From positions 124,001 through 188,000 of the forward strand of contig OZ244774.1 of the NCBI GenBank assembly GCA_965219485.1: a DNA stretch of 64,000 bases, in the 5' to 3' direction. The notes under the pieces are model-generated. The model was not told the DNA's origin. It saw only the letters and a program-made list of their open reading frames with translations, and did no database searches. This DNA is from UBA8337 sp937907245 (GTDB taxonomy: Bacteria > Pseudomonadota > Alphaproteobacteria > RS24). Shown in pieces: positions 16,691 through 25,316 of this stretch. Numbering within the stretch: position 1 is the stretch's first letter; each line of letters starts with the position of its first letter. Position numbers and translations under genes: made by a program.

Positions 16691-17170
16691 CTAGTCGTTT
16701 TTCATGGCGCGAAAGGCACCGCGGGCACCGATATAAAGCACCACGGGACCGATGAAAATACTCGGTATGCCGGGCACAAAGCCGATGAGGCTCAGCCAAT
16801 CGGCCGACCCGAAGACATTGTCGCCCATCGATAAAGCCCGATTGCCCGACGCATTGCCGATCCAATAAAATGCGGTGAAGGTCCAAGCGCAGTAAATTAG
16901 GCCCCAGGCAAAAAACGCCGTCATTTTTTCGCTTATCTCAAGCTTTGGTAAGGCTAGCGCCACAACCACGGTAAGCAGGCCATTGGTCACGCCGCCTGTA
17001 TGGGCGCGCACCCAGCCTTCGGTTGTTCCGTAAACGCCAAATTTAAAGAAGGTGCCTGGCCAATATTCTAGGCCGCCCAGCATATTGAACATCAACATAA
17101 AGCCTGCCAGCAGGCTGACCAAAATGACTAAGAAGCCGTGGGCAATCATTAATTTCTGATATCTAGCCAT
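16691..17170 (-). CDS. Styrene-oxide-isomerase-like membrane protein
   Basis: 159 residues with four membrane helices. The N-terminal half matches the StyC pattern: AHGFL...LLAGFML, NMLGGLEYWPG, EGWVRAHTGGVTNGLL, then ALPKLEI. The His of RAHTGG (His57), Asn63 and Tyr102 align with the haem-ligating His and the substrate Asn and Tyr I recall for Pseudomonas StyC. The Asp of StyC's DGW motif is Cys94 here. StyC isomerises epoxides to aldehydes without added cofactor. Substrate here is unknown. It lies 24 bp downstream of the ferritin-like protein gene. Confidence 0.72.
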   Translation of the reverse strand: MARYQKLMIAHGFLVILVSLLAGFMLMFNMLGGLEYWPGTFFKFGVYGTTEGWVRAHTGGVTNGLLTVVVALALPKLEISEKMTAFFAWGLIYCAWTFTAFYWIGNASGNRALSMGDNVFGSADWLSLIGFVPGIPSIFIGPVVLYIGARGAFRAMKND

Positions 17171-17194
17171 GGTTTTTTTCCTATTTGTTTTATT

Positions 17195-18094
17195 TTATTC
17201 GGCTGCTTGCAGCGTTTCAAACGGCACTGGCATGTCTGGGTGTTGCGTGTCTACCAACGGAATGCTTTGGGAGGCTGGCATTTGGGCATAGCCTTGTATC
17301 CATTGTTGCATCCATTCCGGGTCTATTTCATCGCGCGCATCGTGCCCTGGCAATAGGGCGCGCAGCAAAAAAGGGCTGGTGTGGTAAATCATCGATGACA
17401 TTTCACGCGCCAGCTCCCACCAAGTGCTTGGCTTGTGCAGAACGCCGTCTTTTTTGAGTGCCACCATCATCGCCTTGAGGCCATGGCCCACCACGTGGAA
17501 GGAGCCATGAAACACGCCCAAGAAACGCGGCAGATAACGCCCCGAATGAGCCATATAGCAATCTAGCGCGACGGTCTTATGTTCGGTTTCTTCAATCATA
17601 TGAACGAGCCAGAACGAGGTGATATGCGGGTTTGCATTTTTAAATAGCTGCAAACGCTTTTTAATCAGCCAGCGGGTAAAGCCATTGGTCATGGTTTCAA
17701 AACCGGCCGAGTAAGCGAGGCGATGCTCGAGGCTTTTGCCGCTTAAGTCTTTCCAAGATTTAGCCATGCCCTCTTCGACTTTTTTAAATTCCGGATAGCC
17801 ATTGGCTGTCAGAATATCGTTAAGGCGGCGATGGCATTTAAAGTGCTGGCTTTCTTGTCCGCAGAAATCACGAATATCTTGCAGCAGTTGTTTGTCTTCC
17901 ACCTGCCTTGCGGTTTCCCTGCCGTTTTTTACGAGAAATGGTTCGAGATGCGGCATGGTCAAAGATAGGCCATTGAACATATGGCTGCGCACGCGCTGTC
18001 CCGGTATCCATACAGGGTCTAAGTCATCGGGGAACGCGAAATCGAAATCGCGGATGACGATGGTTTCTACGTCTTTTGGCTTATAACTGAACAT
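17195..18094 (-). CDS. PF10118-type 'metal-dependent hydrolase', possible di-iron protein
   Basis: 299 residues, largely helical. It matches the PF10118/COG3687 pattern: FCGQESQHFKCHRRLND, LAYSAGFETMTNGFTRW and HMIEETEHKTVALDCY. Two ExxH motifs (ESQH 81-84, ETEH 169-172), with further Glu/His between and after, resemble ferritin-like di-iron carboxylate sites. The inherited name 'hydrolase' may therefore mislead; an oxidase or oxygenase role is inference. It is co-directional with the StyC-like gene (24-bp gap) and downstream of the epimerase gene. Confidence 0.75.
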   Translation of the reverse strand: MFSYKPKDVETIVIRDFDFAFPDDLDPVWIPGQRVRSHMFNGLSLTMPHLEPFLVKNGRETARQVEDKQLLQDIRDFCGQESQHFKCHRRLNDILTANGYPEFKKVEEGMAKSWKDLSGKSLEHRLAYSAGFETMTNGFTRWLIKKRLQLFKNANPHITSFWLVHMIEETEHKTVALDCYMAHSGRYLPRFLGVFHGSFHVVGHGLKAMMVALKKDGVLHKPSTWWELAREMSSMIYHTSPFLLRALLPGHDARDEIDPEWMQQWIQGYAQMPASQSIPLVDTQHPDMPVPFETLQAAE

Positions 18095-18181
18095 TTTGCG
18101 CTCCCTGACAGAGATTTGAAAAATTCATACAAAAAGACTGTCAGTTTCGCCGGCAAAGGTCAAGTTGCGGAGCGGTTGGAT

Positions 18182-18598
18182 TTAATGCGCGGCCTCTGGT
18201 GTTTGCATCAATTCGACCAACATGCCGCCCATGTCTTTTGGGTGGATGAAAATAATTGGGGTGCCGTGGGCGCCGATGCGCGGCTCGCCTAGCACGCGGG
18301 CGCCTTTGGCGACCATGTCGTCGCGTGCCGCCAAAAGGTCTTCTACCTCAAAGCAGATGTGATGCTGGCCGCCCAGCGGGTTGTTTTTCAAAAAGCCCGT
18401 GATGGTGCTGCTCTCGTCAATCGGCTCAATGAGCTCGATTTGGCTATTCGGCAAATCGACGAAACAGACCCAGACGCCTTGCTCTTCCATTTTAAACTTT
18501 TCGCCGATACTCGTGGCTCCCAGCACGTCGCGATACAGCTTTACCGCTTCGTCAATGGAGGGGGTGGCAACGCCGACATGGTTTAAACGTCCGATCAT
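18182..18598 (-). CDS. mce: Methylmalonyl-CoA epimerase
   Basis: 138 residues of the glyoxalase/VOC fold in two beta-alpha-beta-beta-beta repeats. Metal-ligand motifs are LNHVGVAT (first His), QIELIEP, GGQHHICFEV (central His) and MLVELMQ (final Glu). It interconverts (R)- and (S)-methylmalonyl-CoA in propionate and branched-chain metabolism. Methylmalonyl-CoA mutase is not in the window. It lies 19 bp after the ABC ATPase gene. Confidence 0.93.
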   Translation of the reverse strand: MIGRLNHVGVATPSIDEAVKLYRDVLGATSIGEKFKMEEQGVWVCFVDLPNSQIELIEPIDESSTITGFLKNNPLGGQHHICFEVEDLLAARDDMVAKGARVLGEPRIGAHGTPIIFIHPKDMGGMLVELMQTPEAAH

Positions 18599-18617
18599 GG
18601 GTGGCTCCTGTTTGAGA

Positions 18618-19547
18618 TTATTTGTGGCTGGTGAGTTTCATAAATATGGTTTCAAGCTCGGCCCCTTGCGTGTCGAGGTCGACAATTTCAATGCCGGCGC
18701 CTTGTACGGCAGCCAGCACAGCGCCGGCGTGCATATCGCCCGGATTATACTGCACCGCCAAGCGGCCATCTTCGCGCAAGTTGCAAGCGATATTGCCCAA
18801 ATCTGGAGCGGCCGATAGAGCCGAGCTGGGACGAATAAGCAGTGTTTTATTATCAATTTGGCTCAGCAAGTTTTGCGTGCTGTCACAGGCCACAAGCCCG
18901 CCTTGGTCGATAATCGCAATGGTGTCGCATAGTTCTTCGGCTTCTTCGAGGTAATGCGTGGTCAAAACAATGGTCACACCTTGCGCGTTCAGCTCTTTGA
19001 CATAATCCCAAAGTTGGCGACGCAACTCAATGTCGACGCCTGCTGTCGGCTCGTCGAGAACCAAAACGGGCGGATTATGAACCAGAGCTTTGGCAACCAA
19101 TAAACGCCGCCGCATACCGCCCGAAAGCGTGCGCGCATAAGCGTTCACTTTGTCGTCGAGGCCGACCGCTTTTAAAATATCCATGGTGCGGCGTTCCGAT
19201 TTTGGAACCCCATACATACCCGCCTGAAAATCCATAATTTCGCCCGGGGTAAAAAACGGGTCGATAGATAATTCTTGCGGCACAATGCCAATAGACGCGC
19301 GCGATTGGCGCGGGTTTTCGTCAATATCAAAGCCCCAAATGGAGGCCGTGCCTTCGGTTTTCATCACCATGCCAGCGAGGATGTTGATGAAAGTCGATTT
19401 GCCTGCCCCGTTCGGCCCCAAGAGGCCAAAAATAGACCCGCGCGGCACCTTTAAATCAATGCCCTTGAGGGCTTGCTTCGCGGGTGCATTGCCAGCTGCC
19501 TTATAGGTTTTTTTAAGACCTTGGGCGCTCAGTGCAAATTCAGACAT
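18618..19547 (-). CDS. ABC-2-type transporter ATPase, no permease nearby
   Basis: The start taken is ATG 19547 (309 residues) with AAGGA upstream. Walker A GPNGAGKSTFINILAG, signature LSGGMRRRLLVAKAL, Walker B VLVLDEPTAGVD and the switch His in LTTHYLEEAEELCD are intact. The long C-terminal region (about 220-309) is typical of ABC-2/DrrA-like exporters. Such ATPases work with a membrane permease, but neither neighbour encodes one. The partner must be elsewhere. The gene is divergent from polA. Confidence 0.9.
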   Translation of the reverse strand: MSEFALSAQGLKKTYKAAGNAPAKQALKGIDLKVPRGSIFGLLGPNGAGKSTFINILAGMVMKTEGTASIWGFDIDENPRQSRASIGIVPQELSIDPFFTPGEIMDFQAGMYGVPKSERRTMDILKAVGLDDKVNAYARTLSGGMRRRLLVAKALVHNPPVLVLDEPTAGVDIELRRQLWDYVKELNAQGVTIVLTTHYLEEAEELCDTIAIIDQGGLVACDSTQNLLSQIDNKTLLIRPSSALSAAPDLGNIACNLREDGRLAVQYNPGDMHAGAVLAAVQGAGIEIVDLDTQGAELETIFMKLTSHK

Positions 19548-19703
19548 AATACAATCCTTATAATCTCTCGTGAAACCGAGAGCCAAAGGTGTAGCATTTT
19601 TGTTCTGGGGAATAAATCGACAAAACGCCATTAGGTGTCTTCTTTGTCTCTGCGCTTTGCTAGAGTGACAAAATAGAATCGTTGAGAAAGAGAGCCATTG
19701 CCC

Positions 19704-22598
19704 ATGACGTCATCGCCAGCATCCACACCCAGCCCGCTAAGCAAAGACGATCATCTCTATTTGGTCGATGGGTCTGGCTATATTTTTCGTGCCTATCACG
19801 CGCTGCCGCCCTTGACCCGAAAGTCGGATGGCCTGCCTGTGGGCGCCGTGTCTGGTTTTTGCAATATGCTGCTAAAGCTATTGAACGAGATGGGAGAGGC
19901 GCAAACGCCCACACATTTGGCGGTGATTTTTGACGCTTCGGGCAAAACCTTCCGCAGCGATATTTACGATCAATATAAAGCCCATCGTCCACCGGCGCCC
20001 GAAGACTTGCGCCCGCAGTTTCCTTTGGTGCGCGAAGCGGTGCGCGCGTTTGATATTCCTGCCATTGATTTGCAAGGCTTTGAAGCCGATGATTTGATTG
20101 CCACTTATGCGGTGGAGGCGGCCAAAATGGGCGCGCGTGTGACGATTGTCTCATCGGATAAAGATTTGATGCAATTGGTCGGTGGCACCATTGATATGGT
20201 CGATACGATGAAAGATAAATTCATCGGCCCTGAGCAAGTGCTGGAGAAGTTTGGCGTTGCGCCTAATAAGGTCATTGATGTGCAATCCTTGGCTGGCGAT
20301 AGCGCCGATAACGTGCCGGGCGTGCCGGGCATTGGCATTAAAACTGCCGCGCAATTGATCGACGAATATGGCGACCTCGATACGCTTTTGGAACGCGCCT
20401 CGGAGATTAAGCAAAACAAACGTCGCGAAAACCTCATCGAATTTGCCGAACAGGCGCGCATCAGTCGCGAGCTCGTAACCTTGCGCCAAGACACGCCTAT
20501 GCCCATCGGTTTTGAAGACATGGCGATGCGGGCGCCACAGGGCGCTAAATTATTGGGCTTTGCGAAGGCCATGGAATTTAACACGCTGACCAAACGCTTG
20601 GCGACCCGCTATGATTGGGATGCGGATGCGTTTGATGCGTCGGATGCTTTGGCGGCGGACGAAAAACCATCGGTTGAAAACCACGCGACCGATAGCGATG
20701 CGGGCAGCCGCCTTGGCACCTATCGCAGCTTACCTGCCGCCATGCCCGCCATCGATGCGGCGAGCTATACGTGCCTTGAGACCGAGGCGCAATTAGAGGC
20801 CATGGTGGCGCGCGCCTATGAGACCGGCGTCTTGGCGATAGATACAGAAACCGATGGTTTGGATACGATGCAATGCCGTTTGGTGGGCATATCCATGGCC
20901 GTGGCGCCAGGCGAGGCGGCCTATATGCCGCTGCAACATGGGGCAACGGACGGGCTTGATTTTGGCGATAGCGCCCCAACCCAGATCAATATGTCAAAGG
21001 CCTTGGCTATTTTAAAACCGCTTCTGGCGGACCCGTCGATAATAAAGGTTTTGCAGAACGCGAAGTTTGATTTGCAAGTGCTCGCCCGCAATGGGCTGGA
21101 GGTCACGCCATTTGATGACACGATGTTATTATCTTACACGCTGGATGCGGGCTCGCATGGCCATGGCATGGATTTTCTGGCGCAAAAATATCTCGATCAT
21201 TCGCCCATCCCTATCAAGGAATTGCTGGGCAGCGGCAAGAACATGATTACCTTCGACCAAGTGCCTATCGACAAGGCCGTGCCTTATGCGGCGGAAGATG
21301 CGGATGTGACTTTGCGGCTTTGGCGGCATTTAAAGCCGCGGTTGGCGCGCGAACATATGGTGGGGGTTTACGAGTCGACCGAGCGGCCTTTGGTACCGGT
21401 TTTGCGCGAAATGGAAGCCATTGGCGTGCATGTCGATCGCACGGTTTTATCGCGGCTGTCGGGCGAGTTCGCGCAAAAAATGGCGGGTATGGAAGAAGCT
21501 ATTTTCGCGGCAGCTGGGGAGACCTTTAATATTGCGAGCCCAAAGCAGCTTGGCGATATTTTGTTTGAGAAAATGGCCTTGCCCGGCGGCAAGAAAACCA
21601 AAACCGGCGCTTGGGCAACCGGTGCCGAAGTGCTGGAAGGCATCGCCGCCGATGGTCATGAGCTGGCTAGTTTGGTTTTGGAATGGCGCGGATTGGCCAA
21701 GCTGAAGTCTACATATACGGATGCTTTGCCGGGCTTTATTCATCCTGAAACGGGGCGTATTCATACCTCCTACTCTTTGGCCGCCACAACGACGGGGCGC
21801 TTGTCTTCGTCAGATCCGAATTTGCAGAATATTCCCATTCGCACGGAAGACGGTCGGCGCATTCGGACGGCATTTGTGGCACCGGAGGGCTATCAATTGG
21901 TCAGTGCCGATTACAGCCAAATCGAGCTGCGGGTCTTGGCGCATATGGCCGAGATTGACGCGCTACGAGATGCTTTTCAGGCGGGCCATGATATTCATGC
22001 GATGACGGCTTCCGAGATGTTTAACGTGCCTTTGGCCGAGATGCCCCCCGAAGTGCGCCGCCGCGCCAAGGCGATTAACTTTGGCATTATCTATGGCATT
22101 TCCGCTTTTGGCTTAGCCAATCAATTGGGCATTTCGCGCGGGCAGGCCAGCGATTACATCAACGCTTATTTCGCCAAATTCCCCGGCATTAAAGACTATA
22201 TGGAAACCGTGAAGGCCGAGGCCAAAGCGCAAGGCTATGTGACTACTTTATTCGGCCGCAAAGTGCATTTAAGCGAAATTAACGCCAAAATACCGGCCCG
22301 ACGGGCGTTTGCCGAGCGCGCCGCCATTAATGCGCCCATTCAAGGCACGGCCGCCGATATTATTCGTCGCGCGATGATACAAATGCCCGGCGCGCTGAAA
22401 AAAGCTGGACTTACAGATGCGCGGATGCTGTTGCAAGTGCATGATGAGTTGATTTTTGAGGCCCCGAAAGAAGATTGCCCAAAACTTATCGAAATTGTCC
22501 GCCAAACCATGGAAAATGCCTGCGCGCCAAAGCTAACCCTATCCGTTCCCCTCGTTGTAGACGCGATGGCGGCGGATAATTGGGAAGAAGCGCATTAA
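19704..22598 (+). CDS. polA: DNA polymerase I
   Basis: The start taken is ATG 19704 (964 residues) after GAAAGAGAG. The N-terminal 5'-3' exonuclease covers about 1-290 (DGSGYIFRAYHALPP; helix-hairpin SLAGDSADNVPGVPGIG). The proofreading domain covers about 350-540 with DEDD residues present (AIDTETDGLD, NAKFDLQVL, YAAEDADVTLRL), so proofreading looks active. The polymerase domain covers about 560-964: motif A SADYSQIELRVLAHM, motif B RRRAKAINFGIIYGIS, motif C LLQVHDELIFE. It fills gaps and removes RNA primers. Its stop codon lies at the head of an AT-rich duplication. Confidence 0.97.
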   Translation: MTSSPASTPSPLSKDDHLYLVDGSGYIFRAYHALPPLTRKSDGLPVGAVSGFCNMLLKLLNEMGEAQTPTHLAVIFDASGKTFRSDIYDQYKAHRPPAPEDLRPQFPLVREAVRAFDIPAIDLQGFEADDLIATYAVEAAKMGARVTIVSSDKDLMQLVGGTIDMVDTMKDKFIGPEQVLEKFGVAPNKVIDVQSLAGDSADNVPGVPGIGIKTAAQLIDEYGDLDTLLERASEIKQNKRRENLIEFAEQARISRELVTLRQDTPMPIGFEDMAMRAPQGAKLLGFAKAMEFNTLTKRLATRYDWDADAFDASDALAADEKPSVENHATDSDAGSRLGTYRSLPAAMPAIDAASYTCLETEAQLEAMVARAYETGVLAIDTETDGLDTMQCRLVGISMAVAPGEAAYMPLQHGATDGLDFGDSAPTQINMSKALAILKPLLADPSIIKVLQNAKFDLQVLARNGLEVTPFDDTMLLSYTLDAGSHGHGMDFLAQKYLDHSPIPIKELLGSGKNMITFDQVPIDKAVPYAAEDADVTLRLWRHLKPRLAREHMVGVYESTERPLVPVLREMEAIGVHVDRTVLSRLSGEFAQKMAGMEEAIFAAAGETFNIASPKQLGDILFEKMALPGGKKTKTGAWATGAEVLEGIAADGHELASLVLEWRGLAKLKSTYTDALPGFIHPETGRIHTSYSLAATTTGRLSSSDPNLQNIPIRTEDGRRIRTAFVAPEGYQLVSADYSQIELRVLAHMAEIDALRDAFQAGHDIHAMTASEMFNVPLAEMPPEVRRRAKAINFGIIYGISAFGLANQLGISRGQASDYINAYFAKFPGIKDYMETVKAEAKAQGYVTTLFGRKVHLSEINAKIPARRAFAERAAINAPIQGTAADIIRRAMIQMPGALKKAGLTDARMLLQVHDELIFEAPKEDCPKLIEIVRQTMENACAPKLTLSVPLVVDAMAADNWEEAH

Positions 22599-22643
22599 TA
22601 GTATTATTAATATAATTTATTAATAGTATTAATTATATAAATT
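22594..22643. repeat. AT-rich imperfect 25-bp tandem duplication at the polA stop
   Basis: ATTAATAGTATTA at 22594-22606 recurs at 22619-22631. The following 12 bases of each copy are also similar, so the unit is about 25 bp. The first copy contains the polA TAA (22596-22598). It is nearly pure A/T, in contrast to its surroundings. Confidence 0.75.
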
Positions 22644-22654
22644 CATTCAGAAAC

Positions 22655-22684
22655 AAAAAAGGCGGGGTATAAGCCCCGCCTTTT
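22655..22684. terminator. Bidirectional terminator between polA and pckA
   Basis: GGCGGGG (22661-22667) pairs with CCCCGCC (22674-22680), loop TATAAG. Six A precede it and four T follow, so it can end transcription from both convergent genes. Confidence 0.88.
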
Positions 22685-22700
22685 GAATTATTTACCTGAC

Positions 22701-22737
22701 TTATTCAGGACTATTCAGCAGCCCTTATTCAGCAGCA
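22701..22737. repeat. Degenerate triple repeat over the pckA stop
   Basis: TTATTCAG (22701), CTATTCAGCAGCC (22711) and TTATTCAGCAGCA (22725) are successive imperfect copies. The last supplies the pckA stop (complement of TTA at 22725-22727). Spacing is 10 and 14 bases. Confidence 0.6.
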
Positions 22738-24326
22738 AGAGCTGCCGCGCGGACGTTTTCGTCTACGTGGTCCATGAATTTGTCGAAATTATTGACGAAC
22801 ATGGCAACCAATTTCTTGGCTTGCGCGTCATAGCCGTCTTTATCGGCCCATGTATCGCGCGGGTTCAAAATCGACCCATCGACACCGGGGACGGAGACTG
22901 GCACATCGAAACCAAAGTTTTCATCGACGCGGAACTCTACATTGTTCAGGCTGCCATCGAGCGCGGCTGAGAGCAACGCACGGGTCTCTTTAATCGGCAT
23001 GCGGTTGCCAATACCATAAGCTCCGCCGGTCCAACCTGTGTTGACCAACCAGCATTTGGCGTCATGTTCCGCAATCAAGTCGCGCAGCAGGTTGCCATAT
23101 TCGGATGGGTGACGCGGCATGAAAGGCGCGCCAAAGCAGGTTGAGAAAGTTGCTTCTGGCTCAGTAACGCCTTTTTCGGTGCCGGCCACTTTAGCGGTGT
23201 AGCCTGACAAGAAGTGATACATCGCTTGGCTTGGGGTCATGCGCGAGATGGGCGGCAAGACACCAAAGGCATCGGCGGTCAGCATAATGATGTTTTTCGG
23301 GTGCCCCGCGGTTCCGGTTTCCGAAGCATTGGGAATAAAGCTTAGAGGATAGGCACCACGTGAGTTTTCGGCCAATGTATTATCATTGAAGTCCAACTCG
23401 CGGGTATCTGGATCCATCACCACATTTTCCAACACGGTGCCGAAGCGTTTCGTGGTGGCAAAAATTTCTGGTTCCGCTTCCGCCGAAAGATTAATCATTT
23501 TCGCATAGCAGCCGCCTTCAAAGTTGAAGACGCCATTTTCAGACCACCCATGCTCATCATCGCCTACCAGAACGCGGTTCGGGTCAGCGGAGAGGGTCGT
23601 TTTGCCTGTGCCGCTCAAACCAAAGAACACGGCGCTATCGCCTTCGTCGCCCACGTTAACCGAGCAGTGCATCGGCATCACGCGTTTGGCGGGAAGGGCA
23701 TAATTCAACATCGAGAAAACCGACTTCTTGGTTTCGCCCGCATAAGACGTGCCGCAAATCAGCACTAGTTTTTTGTCGAAATTAACGGCAATCATGGTTT
23801 CCGTGCGGCTGCCGTGGCGGGCCGTATCGGCTTTAAAGCCGGGGAAATTCATAATCACGAAGCTTGGGTCGAAACCGTCTAGCTCTTGTGTTTCTGGCTC
23901 AATCAGTAGGTTTTGAATGAATAGCGAATGCCAAGCCAATTCCGTGACCACGCGGGTAGCGAGGCGGTGGGTTTCATCAGCGCCGCCGAATAGGTCTTGG
24001 ACGAGAAACTCTTTTCCAGCCGAATAATCCAGCATGTCGGCGTGGAGAGCATCGAATTGCTCTGACGTCATCGACTTATTATTGTCCCACCAGATGGTGT
24101 CTTCGGTGGTCGCGTCGCGGACAATGAACTTATCCTGCGCGGAACGGCCAGTGTGAGAGCCAGTTTTCACCAATAAAGGTCCGCTGTCGGCAATTTCGCC
24201 TTCGCCGCGGGCCAGCGCCATTTCGTAAATTTGCGATGGACGCAAATTCCAGTGAATAGCAGACGCTTTGTCCAGGCCTTGATGGTCAATGCCGTTCTTG
24301 CTGATGTGGAATCCGGTTTGTTTCAT
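22725..24326 (-). CDS. pckA: Phosphoenolpyruvate carboxykinase (ATP)
   Basis: 533 residues. The nucleotide site is GLSGTGKTTLSADPNR (about 239-254), followed by the metal-binding GDDEHGW. The substrate loop RSAQDKFIV and later TGWTGGAYGIG and RMPIKETRALL are present. It converts oxaloacetate plus ATP to PEP, the gluconeogenic entry step. It is divergent from chvI across 279 bp; in related bacteria ChvI and the HPr-kinase system affect pckA expression, so shared control is plausible. Confidence 0.97.
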   Translation of the reverse strand: MKQTGFHISKNGIDHQGLDKASAIHWNLRPSQIYEMALARGEGEIADSGPLLVKTGSHTGRSAQDKFIVRDATTEDTIWWDNNKSMTSEQFDALHADMLDYSAGKEFLVQDLFGGADETHRLATRVVTELAWHSLFIQNLLIEPETQELDGFDPSFVIMNFPGFKADTARHGSRTETMIAVNFDKKLVLICGTSYAGETKKSVFSMLNYALPAKRVMPMHCSVNVGDEGDSAVFFGLSGTGKTTLSADPNRVLVGDDEHGWSENGVFNFEGGCYAKMINLSAEAEPEIFATTKRFGTVLENVVMDPDTRELDFNDNTLAENSRGAYPLSFIPNASETGTAGHPKNIIMLTADAFGVLPPISRMTPSQAMYHFLSGYTAKVAGTEKGVTEPEATFSTCFGAPFMPRHPSEYGNLLRDLIAEHDAKCWLVNTGWTGGAYGIGNRMPIKETRALLSAALDGSLNNVEFRVDENFGFDVPVSVPGVDGSILNPRDTWADKDGYDAQAKKLVAMFVNNFDKFMDHVDENVRAAALAAE

Positions 24327-24605
24327 GATTTAAAACCCCCTGCTCGTTTGCCATAAACGAGTGCCAAATAAACATGCGCCCCTCTTGAGCGGATGCCGGA
24401 ATATATGCGACCTTTTCGTGAGACGCAAGCCACCTGCCGCACCCTTGCCACAATTCATGTTGATGATTTACCCATCGGCCCCTCTATCGCGCTTGGTTTG
24501 CGAAGTGCTGGCCTAAACCAGCGTTGCGTGTTGCCATGAATTTTCTTTTCATCAGTTCTTCTCTTACGCCCCGCAAAAGCCTAGGATTAAGACAAGGAGT
24601 TACGT

Positions 24606-25316
24606 ATGGCACAAATTATTCTGGTTGATGATGACGCTAATATTCTGGCCTCGGTTCGCATGGCATTGGAGAGCGAGGGTTTTGGTGTGCGCAGTTTTAC
24701 CGATGGGGAAACCGCCTTGCAGGCCTTGGCCCAAGCGCCATCGGATATTGGGGTCTTTGACATTAAAATGCCGCGCATGGATGGCCTCGAATTACTCAGA
24801 AAACTGCGCCAAACAAGCCAGATGCCCGTGGTTTTTCTGACCAGTAAAGACGACGAGATAGATGAGGTTTTCGGCCTCAAAATGGGCGCGGACGACTATA
24901 TTACCAAGCCCTTCTCGCAGCGCTTGCTGATCGAACGGATACGCGCTGTCTTGCGTCGTACCAAGGCGCGTGCCGAACCAAAATCGACCAAGGCGCCAGA
25001 AGATGCGGGCGCTATTTTGCTCCGCGGGGCCTTGCGCTTAGACGCCGATCGCCATGATTGCCTTTGGCGCGATAGTCCGGTTTCGCTTACCGTCACAGAA
25101 TTTATGATCCTCGATGCGCTGGCGCGACGCCCTGGTGTGGTAAAAAGTCGCGATGCCCTGATGGACGCGGCCTATGATGACCAAATCTACGTAGATGACC
25201 GCACCATCGATAGCCACATTAAGCGCTTGCGCCGCAAGTTTCGGGCTGTCGATAAGCAATTCGATGCCATCGAGACTTTATATGGCGTTGGCTATAAGTT
25301 TAAAGAAACCGACTAA
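24606..25316 (+). CDS. chvI: Response regulator ChvI
   Basis: 236 residues. Receiver domain with DDD at 8-10, phospho-acceptor Asp52 in VFDIKMPRMDGL, and VFLTSKDDEID then YITKPFSQRLLIERI. The OmpR-type winged helix runs from about 130 to 232 (LTVTEFMILDALARRPGVVKSRDALMDAAY, IDSHIKRLRRKF, IETLYGVGYKF). It pairs with ChvG in envelope and acid-stress signalling in alphaproteobacteria. Its TAA is followed immediately by the chvG ATG. Confidence 0.93.
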   Translation: MAQIILVDDDANILASVRMALESEGFGVRSFTDGETALQALAQAPSDIGVFDIKMPRMDGLELLRKLRQTSQMPVVFLTSKDDEIDEVFGLKMGADDYITKPFSQRLLIERIRAVLRRTKARAEPKSTKAPEDAGAILLRGALRLDADRHDCLWRDSPVSLTVTEFMILDALARRPGVVKSRDALMDAAYDDQIYVDDRTIDSHIKRLRRKFRAVDKQFDAIETLYGVGYKFKETD

